Assembly: GCA_027459675.1 (NCBI GenBank)
Contig: DAIDHO010000002.1
Coordinates: forward strand, 29,645-93,644
Direction: 5' to 3'
DNA from: Parachlamydiales bacterium
Lineage (GTDB): Bacteria; Chlamydiota; Chlamydiia; Chlamydiales; Rhabdochlamydiaceae
Length of the DNA: 64,000 bases
Part shown: one piece after another, positions 36,854 to 45,812 of the stretch
Numbering within the stretch: the stretch's first letter is position 1
How the letters are laid out: the number at the start of each line of letters is the position of its first letter
The notes under the pieces: generated by a model
The model's input: only the letters and a program-made list of their open reading frames with translations
Told to the model about the DNA's origin: nothing
Database searches by the model: none
Translations under genes and position numbers: made by a program

Positions 36854-37940
36854 TTTTTTTCTCCAAAAGTAAGTGATGCATCGGATCGCTTTGGGGTTGG
36901 CGGTACGATATTTTAAATTTATACAAAGTCTTTGTGAGGGAAGTAGAGATGGCCGTGGAGGCGGCTTGAAGGATCCCAAAGAGCTTGCGGTACGGAATAC
37001 GATGAGGACCTAAAATAGCAATAGCCCCGACAATATTGTGATGAATATGGTAAGGGATTGCAATCGCAGAACATCCTTGCAAGGCACCCCCAATCCAGCA
37101 ACTTAACGTCCCTTTTTTTGTGCATTCTTGTAAAAGCCTTTGTAAGGCTTCCCGATTTTCAAAGAGACCCAAACCTTCTGCCAGTGCCGTGGCATCATTA
37201 AAATCGGTAAAAGCTAAAAGTTTGGAAAAACCCGTTTTAGTAATATCTTCAAGTGAAAAATGGGTGGAACCCACCAAGTGGCGGAGCATGACTTCGCCAT
37301 AAAAACGACTTGCAAGGGCTTCTTCTTCAAGGGACAAGACGGGTTTATCAAGACCTTTTAATTTCCAGTAGAAAAAGGCTTCCAATCTTTTGATGGTGAA
37401 GTTGCTCAGACGTTTATCGGTATAGAGCGTTTCAGTGTGTACAAGGCCAAAGTCGGTAATAAGGATGCATAAACAGCGGTGGGAGTCAATTGAGACCAGC
37501 TTAATGTCCATGACAAAGTCTTGTTCAAAACGAGGAGAGGATAGAAAGACCGCGCATCCTGTAGCTTCTGAAAGGGTCTCTGCTGCATGTTGCAGGTAGC
37601 TTGCTATTTCACGTGTTTCTTTAGAGAGAGATTTTTTGACCTGCTTGATTTTTTTTTCCTCTAATTGAGGGGACTTAAGATAGGTTTCAGCATAGATCTG
37701 GTAGGCAAGGGAAGTAGGAATGCGCCCCCCCGAAGAATGTTGCTGTTTGAGATAACCTTCTTCTTCCAGTTTGGAAAAGTAGTTACGCAGAGTGGCTGAA
37801 CTGAGAGATTGAAACCCATTCTCTTTGAGGGTGTTAGACCCGATCGGCACTCCTTTTTCGAGAAACAACTCGATAAGGCCTAGGAGAACGATCCTTTCCC
37901 GCTCATCTTTAGGAGGTTTGCGTGGCGCTAGATTTTTCAT
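36846..37940 (-). CDS. hrcA: Heat-inducible transcription repressor HrcA
   Basis: This 364-residue repressor has an N-terminal winged helix (RERIVLLGLIELFLEKGVPIGSNTL, then SATLRNYFSKLEEEGYLKQ) followed by the GAF-like dimerisation domain; the C-terminal tail ([22 protein letters not shown]) resembles the extended end described for chlamydial HrcA. It represses chaperone genes through CIRCE, and a CIRCE lies directly upstream. ATG 37940 is preferred; the frame extends to 37976, but a promoter lies in between. The predicted -10 is so close that the transcript may start at or next to the ATG. Confidence 0.95.
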   Translation of the reverse strand: MKNLAPRKPPKDERERIVLLGLIELFLEKGVPIGSNTLKENGFQSLSSATLRNYFSKLEEEGYLKQQHSSGGRIPTSLAYQIYAETYLKSPQLEEKKIKQVKKSLSKETREIASYLQHAAETLSEATGCAVFLSSPRFEQDFVMDIKLVSIDSHRCLCILITDFGLVHTETLYTDKRLSNFTIKRLEAFFYWKLKGLDKPVLSLEEEALASRFYGEVMLRHLVGSTHFSLEDITKTGFSKLLAFTDFNDATALAEGLGLFENREALQRLLQECTKKGTLSCWIGGALQGCSAIAIPYHIHHNIVGAIAILGPHRIPYRKLFGILQAASTAISTSLTKTLYKFKISYRQPQSDPMHHLLLEKKND

Positions 37941-37946
37941 ACTTTT

Positions 37947-37976
37947 ATTATAGGCGGGAACCTTCCCAAAAGGCAA
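37947..37976 (-). promoter_or_regulatory. Candidate hrcA promoter
   Basis: On the minus strand TTGCCT (37976-37971) and TATAAT (37952-37947) with 18-bp spacing. Between them sits the near-palindrome GGGAAGGTTCCC (37967-37956). The start of transcription would fall at about the hrcA ATG. Confidence 0.65.
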
Positions 37977-37982
37977 GCAATT

Positions 37983-38009
37983 TTAGCAGTCTAATTGATA
38001 GAGCGCTAA
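37983..38009 (-). promoter_or_regulatory. CIRCE operator
   Basis: TTAGCAGTC-N9-GAGCGCTAA on the plus strand (9-9-9 layout), with two departures from the consensus TTAGCACTC-N9-GAGTGCTAA. It ends six bases before the candidate -35 of hrcA, which explains HrcA control of the operon. Confidence 0.92.
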
Positions 38010-38030
38010 AACAATCTCTTTAATTTTTGA

Positions 38031-41000
38031 TTATGAGTAATTTATGATAATAGGATCTTCGAGTATAAGGGGAAGGATATCTATAATAGAGGGGGACCAT
38101 TCGAGTCCTTTTCGATAAACAAGGCGCTGAGATAAAAAGCAGGCAATGATTGCTTTTTTATGCAGGTCGGGTACTTCTTCTAAAACCCTTTGAGCGTAAC
38201 GATTCCTGAGAAGAGGGAGAGAGTAATTCAGAAGGCATTGGATGAGAGGATCTTGGACGTCATTGGACAGGGTTTGGGTGGAAAGATAATGCAGCAGCTC
38301 ATCTGTGTAGGAGGTGATACGTTCGGAAATTAACTCGGATACTTCGGTAAGGAACTTTTGTCCATGGGAGGAGAGAAGCGTTCGTGCTTCATCGCGGCAG
38401 CGCGCCTCAATCACATTTAAAATCTCTTCTACAAGAGAGCTTTTTTGCTGAATAAACTCTTCTTCACTCAGCGTAAGCCCTGTCAGCACCTCAAAGGAAG
38501 AGCAAATCACCCCTCCTTTATTCACAGAGCTGTCTTTAATAATGATAACTCCTAGTTTTTCAAGAGCTCGACGTGCTCCCGGAGAAAGATACAAATTGCC
38601 CCCTTCGACAATAGCTTTGGAGGTAGGCTTTCCCATTTCATCGAGAAAATCTTGATAGTTATTTTCATGAAGGGTCCGAGGCCGTCCTCCTCCCGGGATA
38701 AAAATGTCGGCTTTTGTTTGGTGAACCGTCATACGGAGCAAATGGTTCATTTCATTTCCTGATACCCAGTGTTCTTCAACTTTTTCTTTCTCCTTTTTTA
38801 ATAGAAGAGTTTGTTGAGTATAGGCGCTTTCTACTCGCCGTGTGGTAGTATCTAAAAGAAAACCTCCTTCAGACAATTTTTCAGCCGGATAAAATCGAAT
38901 GGGTTTTCCTTCTTTAAAAAGGGCTGTAATGATTTCAAGGTCGAGCCCTTTGGGATCAAAAATTGTGCCTGACACGTCGATCGTTGACAACAGTTTGGCA
39001 GTATCTGGGTAAAATCGGTAGAGATTATACATTTGATTTCCCGCTACATCTCCATCAGGGCCACCTGTCATTTTGACTGTAAAAACTTCTTTGGCAGGAT
39101 CAATTTTTAAGTATTTAAGCACCTCTTCCATGTAGATGTTGACTCCACGAGAGGTGACGCCGTATTCCTTATGATTGATTCCAGCGCCTGGCTTGCTAGA
39201 CATGAAGGTTGCACCCGGTTTGTAATTGTAATACTTAGAATAGTCTGAGATCCAAACGATCATTTCGTTGTGCATATTCTCATCTGGACCGAGGTAGATA
39301 TATTCAGGCTTTTGATAATAGTCGACAATCTTGCTGGGGCGTAGTTTTCCATCAGGATCGCAGTTGATAATCGTTAAAAAACATTCGACGTAGGAGCGTT
39401 GAGATTGATGTAGATATTCTAGCTTTTGCTCGGTTTGAAAAACTTTTAGTTTTTGAGCGACATTTGCGGCGTCTATTCCTGCATCTTCCAGTTGGTAGCG
39501 GTACATTTCTTCTTCTGATTTGATCTGCTCATAAGGCTCTAGTAGGATGACCCCTTTAGCGCCTCCTTCTGGGATATCCTTATTTTTTTTTTGCTGAGTA
39601 TAGGCAAGGTTGTAACATTCGGAGAAAAGAGAGTTAGTGTCTGCAATAAGTTGTTCACTTTTTTCTGGATAAACGGTTCGCAAGCCTCCCCGAGCCAGGT
39701 CTCGAAATCGGATATGAAACCCAATGAAGTAGAGGCCTTTCATGAAAAAGATAGCAAATGGAAGCTCTGGAAATTTTTCACTACGGTTGAAAGGAACATG
39801 GTCTAAATACTGAGGACTGAGCCTGAAAGAAAAGGCTGTTTTAATAGGGCGATAGACATTTGTTTTTAAAATATGGTCGATAAAGTTCATCCCTTGCTTC
39901 AAGATGTTTTTCCGACGCGTATCATTTGCTTCTTGGCCTGTGTCAATTTGCTCGACGAGCTTTAAAAAATTCGCTCGGATTTGTTGAAAGGCTTGAAAAT
40001 CGGTTTTTTCTGGATGGAATTTTTTCTCAAACGCTTGGGCCAGTTGTACCGTGAGTTCGGGATGACGGCAGAGTCCTTCTTCCACGTTTGAGAAAGAGTA
40101 TAGATACGGATCTGTATAAACCAGGACCTGATGAATAAAATAGGCCATTGTTTTGATCACGTTTCCCAAATTTCCACTCATCAGCTTGGTATCTACAAAG
40201 GTGGTTTCAATGATCTCTTGACCCGGGAAATATTTAACCGTGACAAGCTCTTGGAGAAAATCGTCGAGATCTGTTTCTTCCCATGCAGCTTTTCCTTTGG
40301 AACCATGGATGGCAAGTGACATTAAGAGAGTGTTCCCTTTGCTGTAAGGATTCAAATAGGTTGCTGAGACCCTCTTCATAGAGAGATTATGCCGATGGAT
40401 AACGCGGGCAAGTCGGTACAAAAAGTCTTGCTTTGGAACGTTTTTCCACGCCAACACAATTTGAAGAGAAGGAAGATCTTTTTTCTCAGCCCAATCTTCA
40501 TTACGCTTGACTTCTAGTTGGCAGGGATCTCTTTTTTCAGCTCGAATGAGCACATCAAAAGCATGAATCAATCTTTCTTTGGTGAGAGATCGAAGAAAGC
40601 GGGGCGTCATGCATTGGAGAAGATTCTCAAATTGAATGTAGGTAAATTCTGGATGACGTTCTTTGATTTCCTGAAACACTTCTTGCGGATTTTCAAAAGA
40701 TTGCAAAGAAGAGCCACCACTTTGATCAGGCAAGTGGGAAAAATAGATGACAGCAATCCGCAGTGGTAGCTTAATCGAAGGGAAGGGAGGAGGTGCATTG
40801 GAGACAAAGGTGCGGTAGTTTTGAATACAACGGTGTCGAAAATGTTTCAAAATTTGAAGATCTGCATCTGGAGTGTCAAGACAAAGAGCAAGGGCTTTAT
40901 TTTTAAATAAAATGGTGGAAAAAAATTCCTGTAGATTAAACCCCATGAGGCTATGAGTTACAAGTCGTAGCGTTTCAACATCAGCATCTTCGAAAAATTT

Positions 41001-41099
41001 CGCAGGAAAATGGTTTTGAATCCATTGATATGACTTTTCAAACTCTGCGGTTTCTTGTCCTAAGGCTTCTCGGAGCGGTTCTTTATTTTCTGGTGTCAT
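38031..41099 (-). CDS. NAD-specific glutamate dehydrogenase, large type
   Basis: This 1022-residue protein belongs to the large bacterial NAD-GDH class (smaller than the 180-kDa type). The catalytic region has KPGAGINHKEYGVTSRGV and TGGPDGDVAGNQMYN, with the nucleotide-binding fold following. The long N-terminal part (about 450 residues) is regulatory in related enzymes. It deaminates glutamate to 2-oxoglutarate, allowing host amino acids to feed the TCA cycle. Its 5' end overlaps the channel gene by 17 bp; the CIRCE starts 22 bp after its stop with no obvious terminator between. Confidence 0.88.
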   Translation of the reverse strand: MTPENKEPLREALGQETAEFEKSYQWIQNHFPAKFFEDADVETLRLVTHSLMGFNLQEFFSTILFKNKALALCLDTPDADLQILKHFRHRCIQNYRTFVSNAPPPFPSIKLPLRIAVIYFSHLPDQSGGSSLQSFENPQEVFQEIKERHPEFTYIQFENLLQCMTPRFLRSLTKERLIHAFDVLIRAEKRDPCQLEVKRNEDWAEKKDLPSLQIVLAWKNVPKQDFLYRLARVIHRHNLSMKRVSATYLNPYSKGNTLLMSLAIHGSKGKAAWEETDLDDFLQELVTVKYFPGQEIIETTFVDTKLMSGNLGNVIKTMAYFIHQVLVYTDPYLYSFSNVEEGLCRHPELTVQLAQAFEKKFHPEKTDFQAFQQIRANFLKLVEQIDTGQEANDTRRKNILKQGMNFIDHILKTNVYRPIKTAFSFRLSPQYLDHVPFNRSEKFPELPFAIFFMKGLYFIGFHIRFRDLARGGLRTVYPEKSEQLIADTNSLFSECYNLAYTQQKKNKDIPEGGAKGVILLEPYEQIKSEEEMYRYQLEDAGIDAANVAQKLKVFQTEQKLEYLHQSQRSYVECFLTIINCDPDGKLRPSKIVDYYQKPEYIYLGPDENMHNEMIVWISDYSKYYNYKPGATFMSSKPGAGINHKEYGVTSRGVNIYMEEVLKYLKIDPAKEVFTVKMTGGPDGDVAGNQMYNLYRFYPDTAKLLSTIDVSGTIFDPKGLDLEIITALFKEGKPIRFYPAEKLSEGGFLLDTTTRRVESAYTQQTLLLKKEKEKVEEHWVSGNEMNHLLRMTVHQTKADIFIPGGGRPRTLHENNYQDFLDEMGKPTSKAIVEGGNLYLSPGARRALEKLGVIIIKDSSVNKGGVICSSFEVLTGLTLSEEEFIQQKSSLVEEILNVIEARCRDEARTLLSSHGQKFLTEVSELISERITSYTDELLHYLSTQTLSNDVQDPLIQCLLNYSLPLLRNRYAQRVLEEVPDLHKKAIIACFLSQRLVYRKGLEWSPSIIDILPLILEDPIIINYS

Positions 41100-41811
41100 G
41101 TCTTCTTAAGTCGTTTTCAATATTTTTTAATAGTCTTTTGTCTGAGTAGAACGAATAAACAGAGACAATGCGTGCGACTAAAATGGCAATATAAAATTGA
41201 CCAATAATCCCTTCAATCACGCAAATAGTTTGTCCGGTGTCCAAAACAGCGGTGATATCTCCATAGCCCACTGTAAGAAGGGTGATAAAACTGAAATAGA
41301 GCATTTCCGAAATAAAATGGGTGAAATTGTGGATAGAAACGGTGCGACCTATAAAAGAAATCGTTCCGGGAATCATAAACTCAATCAAGTAGTACATATA
41401 GGCAAAGGCAAAAGCGATCATAAAATAAGCGCAAATGACTCCTCGTAAAGTTTCAAGCGTGACACGCGCTTTTCGAATCACGTCGTAGAGAATGGAGGCT
41501 GTAATAAAGGTGATAAAGAGCACGGTAAAGCAGGCGTTGACCATCAACATGTTCTCATTCGAATCCCATAGGTTAATCCATGTTAAAAAAAAAGTGGGAA
41601 TGACCAGGATTGTACACATAATTTGAATAATGCGATGATGTTTGCAATTAAAAATACAAGAGAAAAACACGAGAGTAAGACATGCTTTCCATACTGCTAA
41701 ATAGAAAATACCACGGTCATAGGGTCTAAGCACAAATAATAAAAAAAGAAAGATAAGAAGAAGGCTATAGTATCCCGAAAAATGCACAACAAGCCATTTC
41801 CATAGTCTCAT
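41083..41811 (-). CDS. Two-helix-pore potassium channel-like protein
   Basis: This 242-residue membrane protein has several hydrophobic segments and the selectivity-filter region LYFSFITLLTVGYGDITAV, a K+ channel pore signature (TVGYGD). Only one such filter is present, so the active channel would be a tetramer. The N-terminal part adds about four membrane helices, giving a six-helix layout without an S4-type arginine ladder. It overlaps the dehydrogenase gene and is probably co-transcribed with it. No RCK domain is present. Confidence 0.85.
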   Translation of the reverse strand: MRLWKWLVVHFSGYYSLLLIFLFLLFVLRPYDRGIFYLAVWKACLTLVFFSCIFNCKHHRIIQIMCTILVIPTFFLTWINLWDSNENMLMVNACFTVLFITFITASILYDVIRKARVTLETLRGVICAYFMIAFAFAYMYYLIEFMIPGTISFIGRTVSIHNFTHFISEMLYFSFITLLTVGYGDITAVLDTGQTICVIEGIIGQFYIAILVARIVSVYSFYSDKRLLKNIENDLRRHDTRK

Positions 41812-41835
41812 AATGTATCTTTACGGGAATGATAA

Positions 41836-43767
41836 TTATTTTTTCAACAGTCGTAAGCTATTAAGGCCAACGAGGACAGTTCCTCCTTCATGCAAGATCA
41901 CGGCAATCCATAAAGGAACCCATCCGAGAAGCGCGGGCGTGGTTGCAAAGAGAATGACGAGCATAGCAAGGGATATATTCTGGGTTAGAATTTGACGGGT
42001 TTGCCTTCCTTTTTCCACAAGCCAGGCAAGCAAGCTCAAGTCATCGTGGATGAGAATGATATCCGAAGCATCGACCGCTGTGGCGCTTCCAATTTTACCC
42101 ATGGAAACACCCACGGTGGCTCTCGCAAGGGCAGGTGCGTCGTTCATGCCATCACCTACCATCATCAAATCGCCTGCAGCTGCAAGCTCAGATATTTTTT
42201 GGAGTTTATCTTCGGGCCTTAAATCAGCATAGACTTCATCAATTCCTATTTCTTGGGCAATAGGAAGGGCGTTGATCAGGTGATCGCCTGTGAGCATCAC
42301 CAGTTTAAGATTATGCTCTTTTAGCTTGAGAAGTATCTCTTTGACGTGAGGCCTTAACGCATCTTGAAACTGAAAAAGAATCACGGAGCCGTCGACCCAT
42401 AGATATGTCGACATTTTCTCGATAGGAGGAAGGATAAAAGAAGATCCCACTTTTTTTTGGATGAAATCCCGATGACCCAGGGCCAAATTTTGTCCTTCAA
42501 ACCTTCCTTCTAATCCATACCCTGCAACCGCCCGAAAATCTTCAATCGATTTTAGAGAAATATTTTTTTGTTTTGCAAGCTCCGTGAGAGCTTTTGCAAT
42601 CGGATGCACGGCGTTTCTTTCAAGAGAAGCCGCCAGAAAAAGAGCCTTCTCTTTATCTAGAGGGGATCCATAGAGTTGGGTTTGTTCTATACAGATAAGC
42701 TCACCGGTAGTGAGGGTCCCCGTTTTATCCAAAGCGACGATACGGCATTTGTTCACCGCATCAAGAACAATCCCTCCTTTAGGAAGAACTCCCCTTCTTG
42801 CACAGCTGCTAATGGCGCTTAAATAGGCGGTGGGAGTAGCTAGAATGAGCGCGCAAGGGGAGGCGGCAATTAAAAAGGCGAGGGCTCGGTAAATGCCACC
42901 TTCAGTCCCGAGATAGGGGATTGATAAAAGCTTGGGAAGGAGCAATGCAAAAAAAACCGAGATCAGAATAATAGAAGAAGCATACACCTTCCCAAATCGA
43001 TCTAGAAATTGTTCCACACGGGGCTTTGACGCTTGGGCTCTTGTAATCAATTGAATGATACGACTTAAGGTCGAATCCCTGCTACTGCGAGTCACTCGAA
43101 TTGTCAAAGTGCCATCCAGGTTACCCGCTCCTGCAGCCACTTCATCTCCTACTTTTTTAGCAAGGGGAGCACTTTCTCCACTTAAGTAAAGCAAGTTCAC
43201 ATAAGACCGTCCTTCGATTACGACGCCATCTAAAGGAATGATTTCCCCCGCTTTTACCAAGATAAGGGTTCCCACTTCAATATCGCGTACAGATTGTTCT
43301 TTAAGATGTCCTTCATCTTCTACTACGAACGCAGTTCGAGGAGAAAGATGGTTTAAGCGCAGTACACTACTGCGTGTTTTTTCACCCACCACCATTTCCA
43401 TGCTTGCTGAAAGTTCAAAAAGAACGAGAAGAAGAGCCCCTTCCAGTTCGCTTCCGATGCACACAGAGAGAAGAGCTGCGAGGGTCATGAGCACATCGAT
43501 ATTGACATCCCATCTCGATAGATCTTTGAGAGCATTGATAAGAGCGGGGGTTCCTACAAGAAGGTAGACCATGCTTAATGTAAGAGTAGAAGCTGCTGGA
43601 GAGATAAAGGAGAGAAAAAAGGCCATTCCCAAAAGAGTGGCCGCTAAAAGGGAAATCCTCAGAGAAAGGTTTTTTCCCCATTTTCTGGAATCAGGCGTGA
43701 GAAAAGGGGAGATTGTGACTTCTTGATTAGAGGCAAAAAATTCATCAAAGGAGTAAGGCGTTGTCAT
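41836..43767 (-). CDS. P1B-type metal-transporting ATPase (P1B-4-like)
   Basis: This 643-residue pump has the phosphorylation motif DKTGTLT, hinge MVGDGMNDAPAL, and membrane metal motif SPC in AASPCALILATP. It lacks an N-terminal HMA domain and has HEGGT in the last helices. SPC with HEGG(T/S) and no HMA marks the P1B-4 subgroup, which exports Co, Fe or related divalent metals; zinc/cadmium export by analogy to ZntA is less supported. The frame extends to 43830, but the ATG at 43767 forms a four-base ATGA overlap with the upstream gene. This pairing matches CT727/CT728 of Chlamydia as I recall it. Confidence 0.9.
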   Translation of the reverse strand: MTTPYSFDEFFASNQEVTISPFLTPDSRKWGKNLSLRISLLAATLLGMAFFLSFISPAASTLTLSMVYLLVGTPALINALKDLSRWDVNIDVLMTLAALLSVCIGSELEGALLLVLFELSASMEMVVGEKTRSSVLRLNHLSPRTAFVVEDEGHLKEQSVRDIEVGTLILVKAGEIIPLDGVVIEGRSYVNLLYLSGESAPLAKKVGDEVAAGAGNLDGTLTIRVTRSSRDSTLSRIIQLITRAQASKPRVEQFLDRFGKVYASSIILISVFFALLLPKLLSIPYLGTEGGIYRALAFLIAASPCALILATPTAYLSAISSCARRGVLPKGGIVLDAVNKCRIVALDKTGTLTTGELICIEQTQLYGSPLDKEKALFLAASLERNAVHPIAKALTELAKQKNISLKSIEDFRAVAGYGLEGRFEGQNLALGHRDFIQKKVGSSFILPPIEKMSTYLWVDGSVILFQFQDALRPHVKEILLKLKEHNLKLVMLTGDHLINALPIAQEIGIDEVYADLRPEDKLQKISELAAAGDLMMVGDGMNDAPALARATVGVSMGKIGSATAVDASDIILIHDDLSLLAWLVEKGRQTRQILTQNISLAMLVILFATTPALLGWVPLWIAVILHEGGTVLVGLNSLRLLKK

Positions 43768-44504
43768 GAGAGGGCATTCCTCAGAAGATAGACAGTGCCT
43801 AGTCCAAAATAGACGATAGCCAGGTTCCAAATGAGGGCTTCCATAGCATTATTTTTTTGAAGATGAGCGATCAGCCATGCAGAGCAGCCGCAGACCACTC
43901 CAATGGCAATCCCTATACTCCACATCCCCCCATAAAAAAATCCGGGAAGGCATACAATGGCTGCCCCTAGGACACCAAGAGCTGCTCCAAAACATTGTTT
44001 TAAAGGGTGTTCATAGACTTCAAGCGTAAGACCCATTTCTTCTTCCAACATCACCCTTAAAAGTCGATTATCATCTGATGAAAGGGTTGAGACCACATCT
44101 TTGAGAAGCGGCCCTGAAAATCCTTTTGCTTGATAAAGAGCTGTAAGTTCTTGTTCTTCTTGTGTCCGCTCATGTTCAATCTCCCATCGCTCTTCTTCAA
44201 TCAAACGGTGTAACCTTTCCAGCCGCCCCCACCCGAGCAAGGCACTTCTTCCGACCTTCCAAATAAAAAAACCACAGGCTGCAATGAAAAGAATCCAAAC
44301 CGCCTTTCCTACAAGAAGATATAGAAAACCCAAAAGATAGGCTGTTTCTCGAGCAGCATCAGCCCCTGCTGCCAGATGCCCTGGCATTTCAGTTCCATGG
44401 ATCTCTGCTGCTGCAATTGCTCCTCGGCGCCGTGCCTCTTTCAAATGTTCTAAAACGGACTTTCCACCAAAGTGATCTGATTTTTTTTGCTTAGGTATAC
44501 CCAT
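43764..44504 (-). CDS. Membrane protein with VIT1/CCC1-like features (CT728-like)
   Basis: This 246-residue protein has an N-terminal amphipathic part with alanine-rich helix, hydrophobic segments at about 55-85, and three more towards the C-terminus. The middle segment EEQELTALYQAKGFSGPLLKDVVSTL resembles the conserved cytosolic metal-binding helix of VIT1/CCC1 iron/manganese transporters. It precedes the P-type ATPase with a four-base overlap, so a shared metal-detoxification role is plausible. The homology is judged by eye only. Confidence 0.7.
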   Translation of the reverse strand: MGIPKQKKSDHFGGKSVLEHLKEARRRGAIAAAEIHGTEMPGHLAAGADAARETAYLLGFLYLLVGKAVWILFIAACGFFIWKVGRSALLGWGRLERLHRLIEEERWEIEHERTQEEQELTALYQAKGFSGPLLKDVVSTLSSDDNRLLRVMLEEEMGLTLEVYEHPLKQCFGAALGVLGAAIVCLPGFFYGGMWSIGIAIGVVCGCSAWLIAHLQKNNAMEALIWNLAIVYFGLGTVYLLRNALS

Positions 44505-44522
44505 TTTTAATGTACCTTATAA

Positions 44523-44539
44523 TAGAGGTCTAGTTACGC
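44523..44539. repeat. Possible fragment of the dispersed repeat
   Basis: TAGAGGTCTAGTTACGCA here matches the right terminus and flank of copy 6 (29581-29597) without the core. It lies between the M18 peptidase and the CT728-like gene. Confidence 0.4.
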
Positions 44540-44549
44540 AAGAAATTTA

Positions 44550-45812
44550 TTATTTTTCCAGAAGATAGGTCAAGAGTTTGCACAACTCTACATGATCTTG
44601 AACAGCAATGATTTCTCGGATCGAGTGCATCGATAAGAGAGGAATTCCCAGATCCGCAGTGGGTATTCCCATGAGCGAGGCAAAAATAGGCCCAATTGTA
44701 CTTCCACTTGGCATATCGGAGCGAGATGAATACGATTGATAAGGGAGCTTAAGGCGTTTGCAAGCTGCAATAACAGTGGCAGCTGTTTTAGCATCTGTTA
44801 CATATTTTTTATCTGAGTTGTACTTGATGACAATTCCCTTACCCGGGATCGATAGGTGAGTAGGATCATATTTTTTGACGTAATTGGGATTGTAAGCGTG
44901 GGAGACATCGGCTGAAATACACAGCGAAGAGGCTTTCAGCTGTTGCCACTTTTCTTCGTTCATTTCATAGAAATGTTGAATTCTTTTGAGGATGTCTTCC
45001 GCAAATGTGGAAGCGGCACCTTCTGCGGAGCGTGATCCAATTTCTTCTGCATCCCATAAAAGCATCATTTGAAGTGTGGGATTCATTTCCGCTGATGCAA
45101 TTGCAGTCAGACATGCATGGGAAGAGGCTAGGTTATCTAAACGGTAAGAGGCAAGCATTTCCTCTTTCCTTCCTATAAAGCGAGGAGCTTCGAGAGGAAC
45201 CAAAAAGAGATCAAAAGATAAAAGATGTTTAAAGTTGATATAGTGCTTGAGAAAAGGTTCGAGCTCCGTTTTTTCTGAAGGATCTAAAGATAAAATAGGC
45301 CTGAGTTGCTCTTGTTTATCAATCAAAAGTCCTTTTTCGTTTACTTCACGATCCAGATGGATGGCAATTTGAGGAATGATTAAAGGAGCTTCATCGATAA
45401 AAACAAGCTCTTCTTCTATTTTTCCTTGAGCCTTTTCAACAATGATTCTCCCGGCAAGTCCTAAATCTCGATTCATCCAAGAAGAAAGAAGCGGTCCCCC
45501 GTAAATTTCCGTAGAAAATTGTTGAAATTCATGGGACTGAACATTCGGATTGGGTTTCAATTTAAGCCCAGGACTATCCGTATGCGCCCCGATAACCCGT
45601 AGACGAGAAGGATTTTGAGGGAGGGTAAATGCGCAAATGGATCCTTCCCTCTGTACAAAATAACGTTCTCCTTTCTTCAGCTTCCAAGCCTCTTTTTCTT
45701 CTATAGGGATGAAATCAACAGAGGCAAGCCGCTCTCCCACTGATTGAACTGCATGCCATGCTGTCGGCGACTGCTGAATAAAATGGATTAAATCATCGAT
45801 CAAGTGGGACAT
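44550..45812 (-). CDS. M18 family aminopeptidase
   Basis: This 420-residue peptidase has the metal ligand and active-site blocks of M18: GAHTDSPGL (His), YRLDNLAS (Asp), DAEEIGS (Glu), ADVSHAYNP (Asp) and MHSIRE (His), in the family order. It trims N-terminal acidic or neutral residues from peptides in the cytoplasm, a useful activity for using host peptides. Normal length. It overlaps the serS 3' end by 13 bp, so it is coupled to it. Confidence 0.93.
   Translation of the reverse strand: MSHLIDDLIHFIQQSPTAWHAVQSVGERLASVDFIPIEEKEAWKLKKGERYFVQREGSICAFTLPQNPSRLRVIGAHTDSPGLKLKPNPNVQSHEFQQFSTEIYGGPLLSSWMNRDLGLAGRIIVEKAQGKIEEELVFIDEAPLIIPQIAIHLDREVNEKGLLIDKQEQLRPILSLDPSEKTELEPFLKHYINFKHLLSFDLFLVPLEAPRFIGRKEEMLASYRLDNLASSHACLTAIASAEMNPTLQMMLLWDAEEIGSRSAEGAASTFAEDILKRIQHFYEMNEEKWQQLKASSLCISADVSHAYNPNYVKKYDPTHLSIPGKGIVIKYNSDKKYVTDAKTAATVIAACKRLKLPYQSYSSRSDMPSGSTIGPIFASLMGIPTADLGIPLLSMHSIREIIAVQDHVELCKLLTYLLEK

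Noticed and set aside
38010..38030. A terminator between glutamate dehydrogenase and hrcA
   Set aside because: No stem followed by a T run was found on the minus strand; read-through cannot be ruled out.
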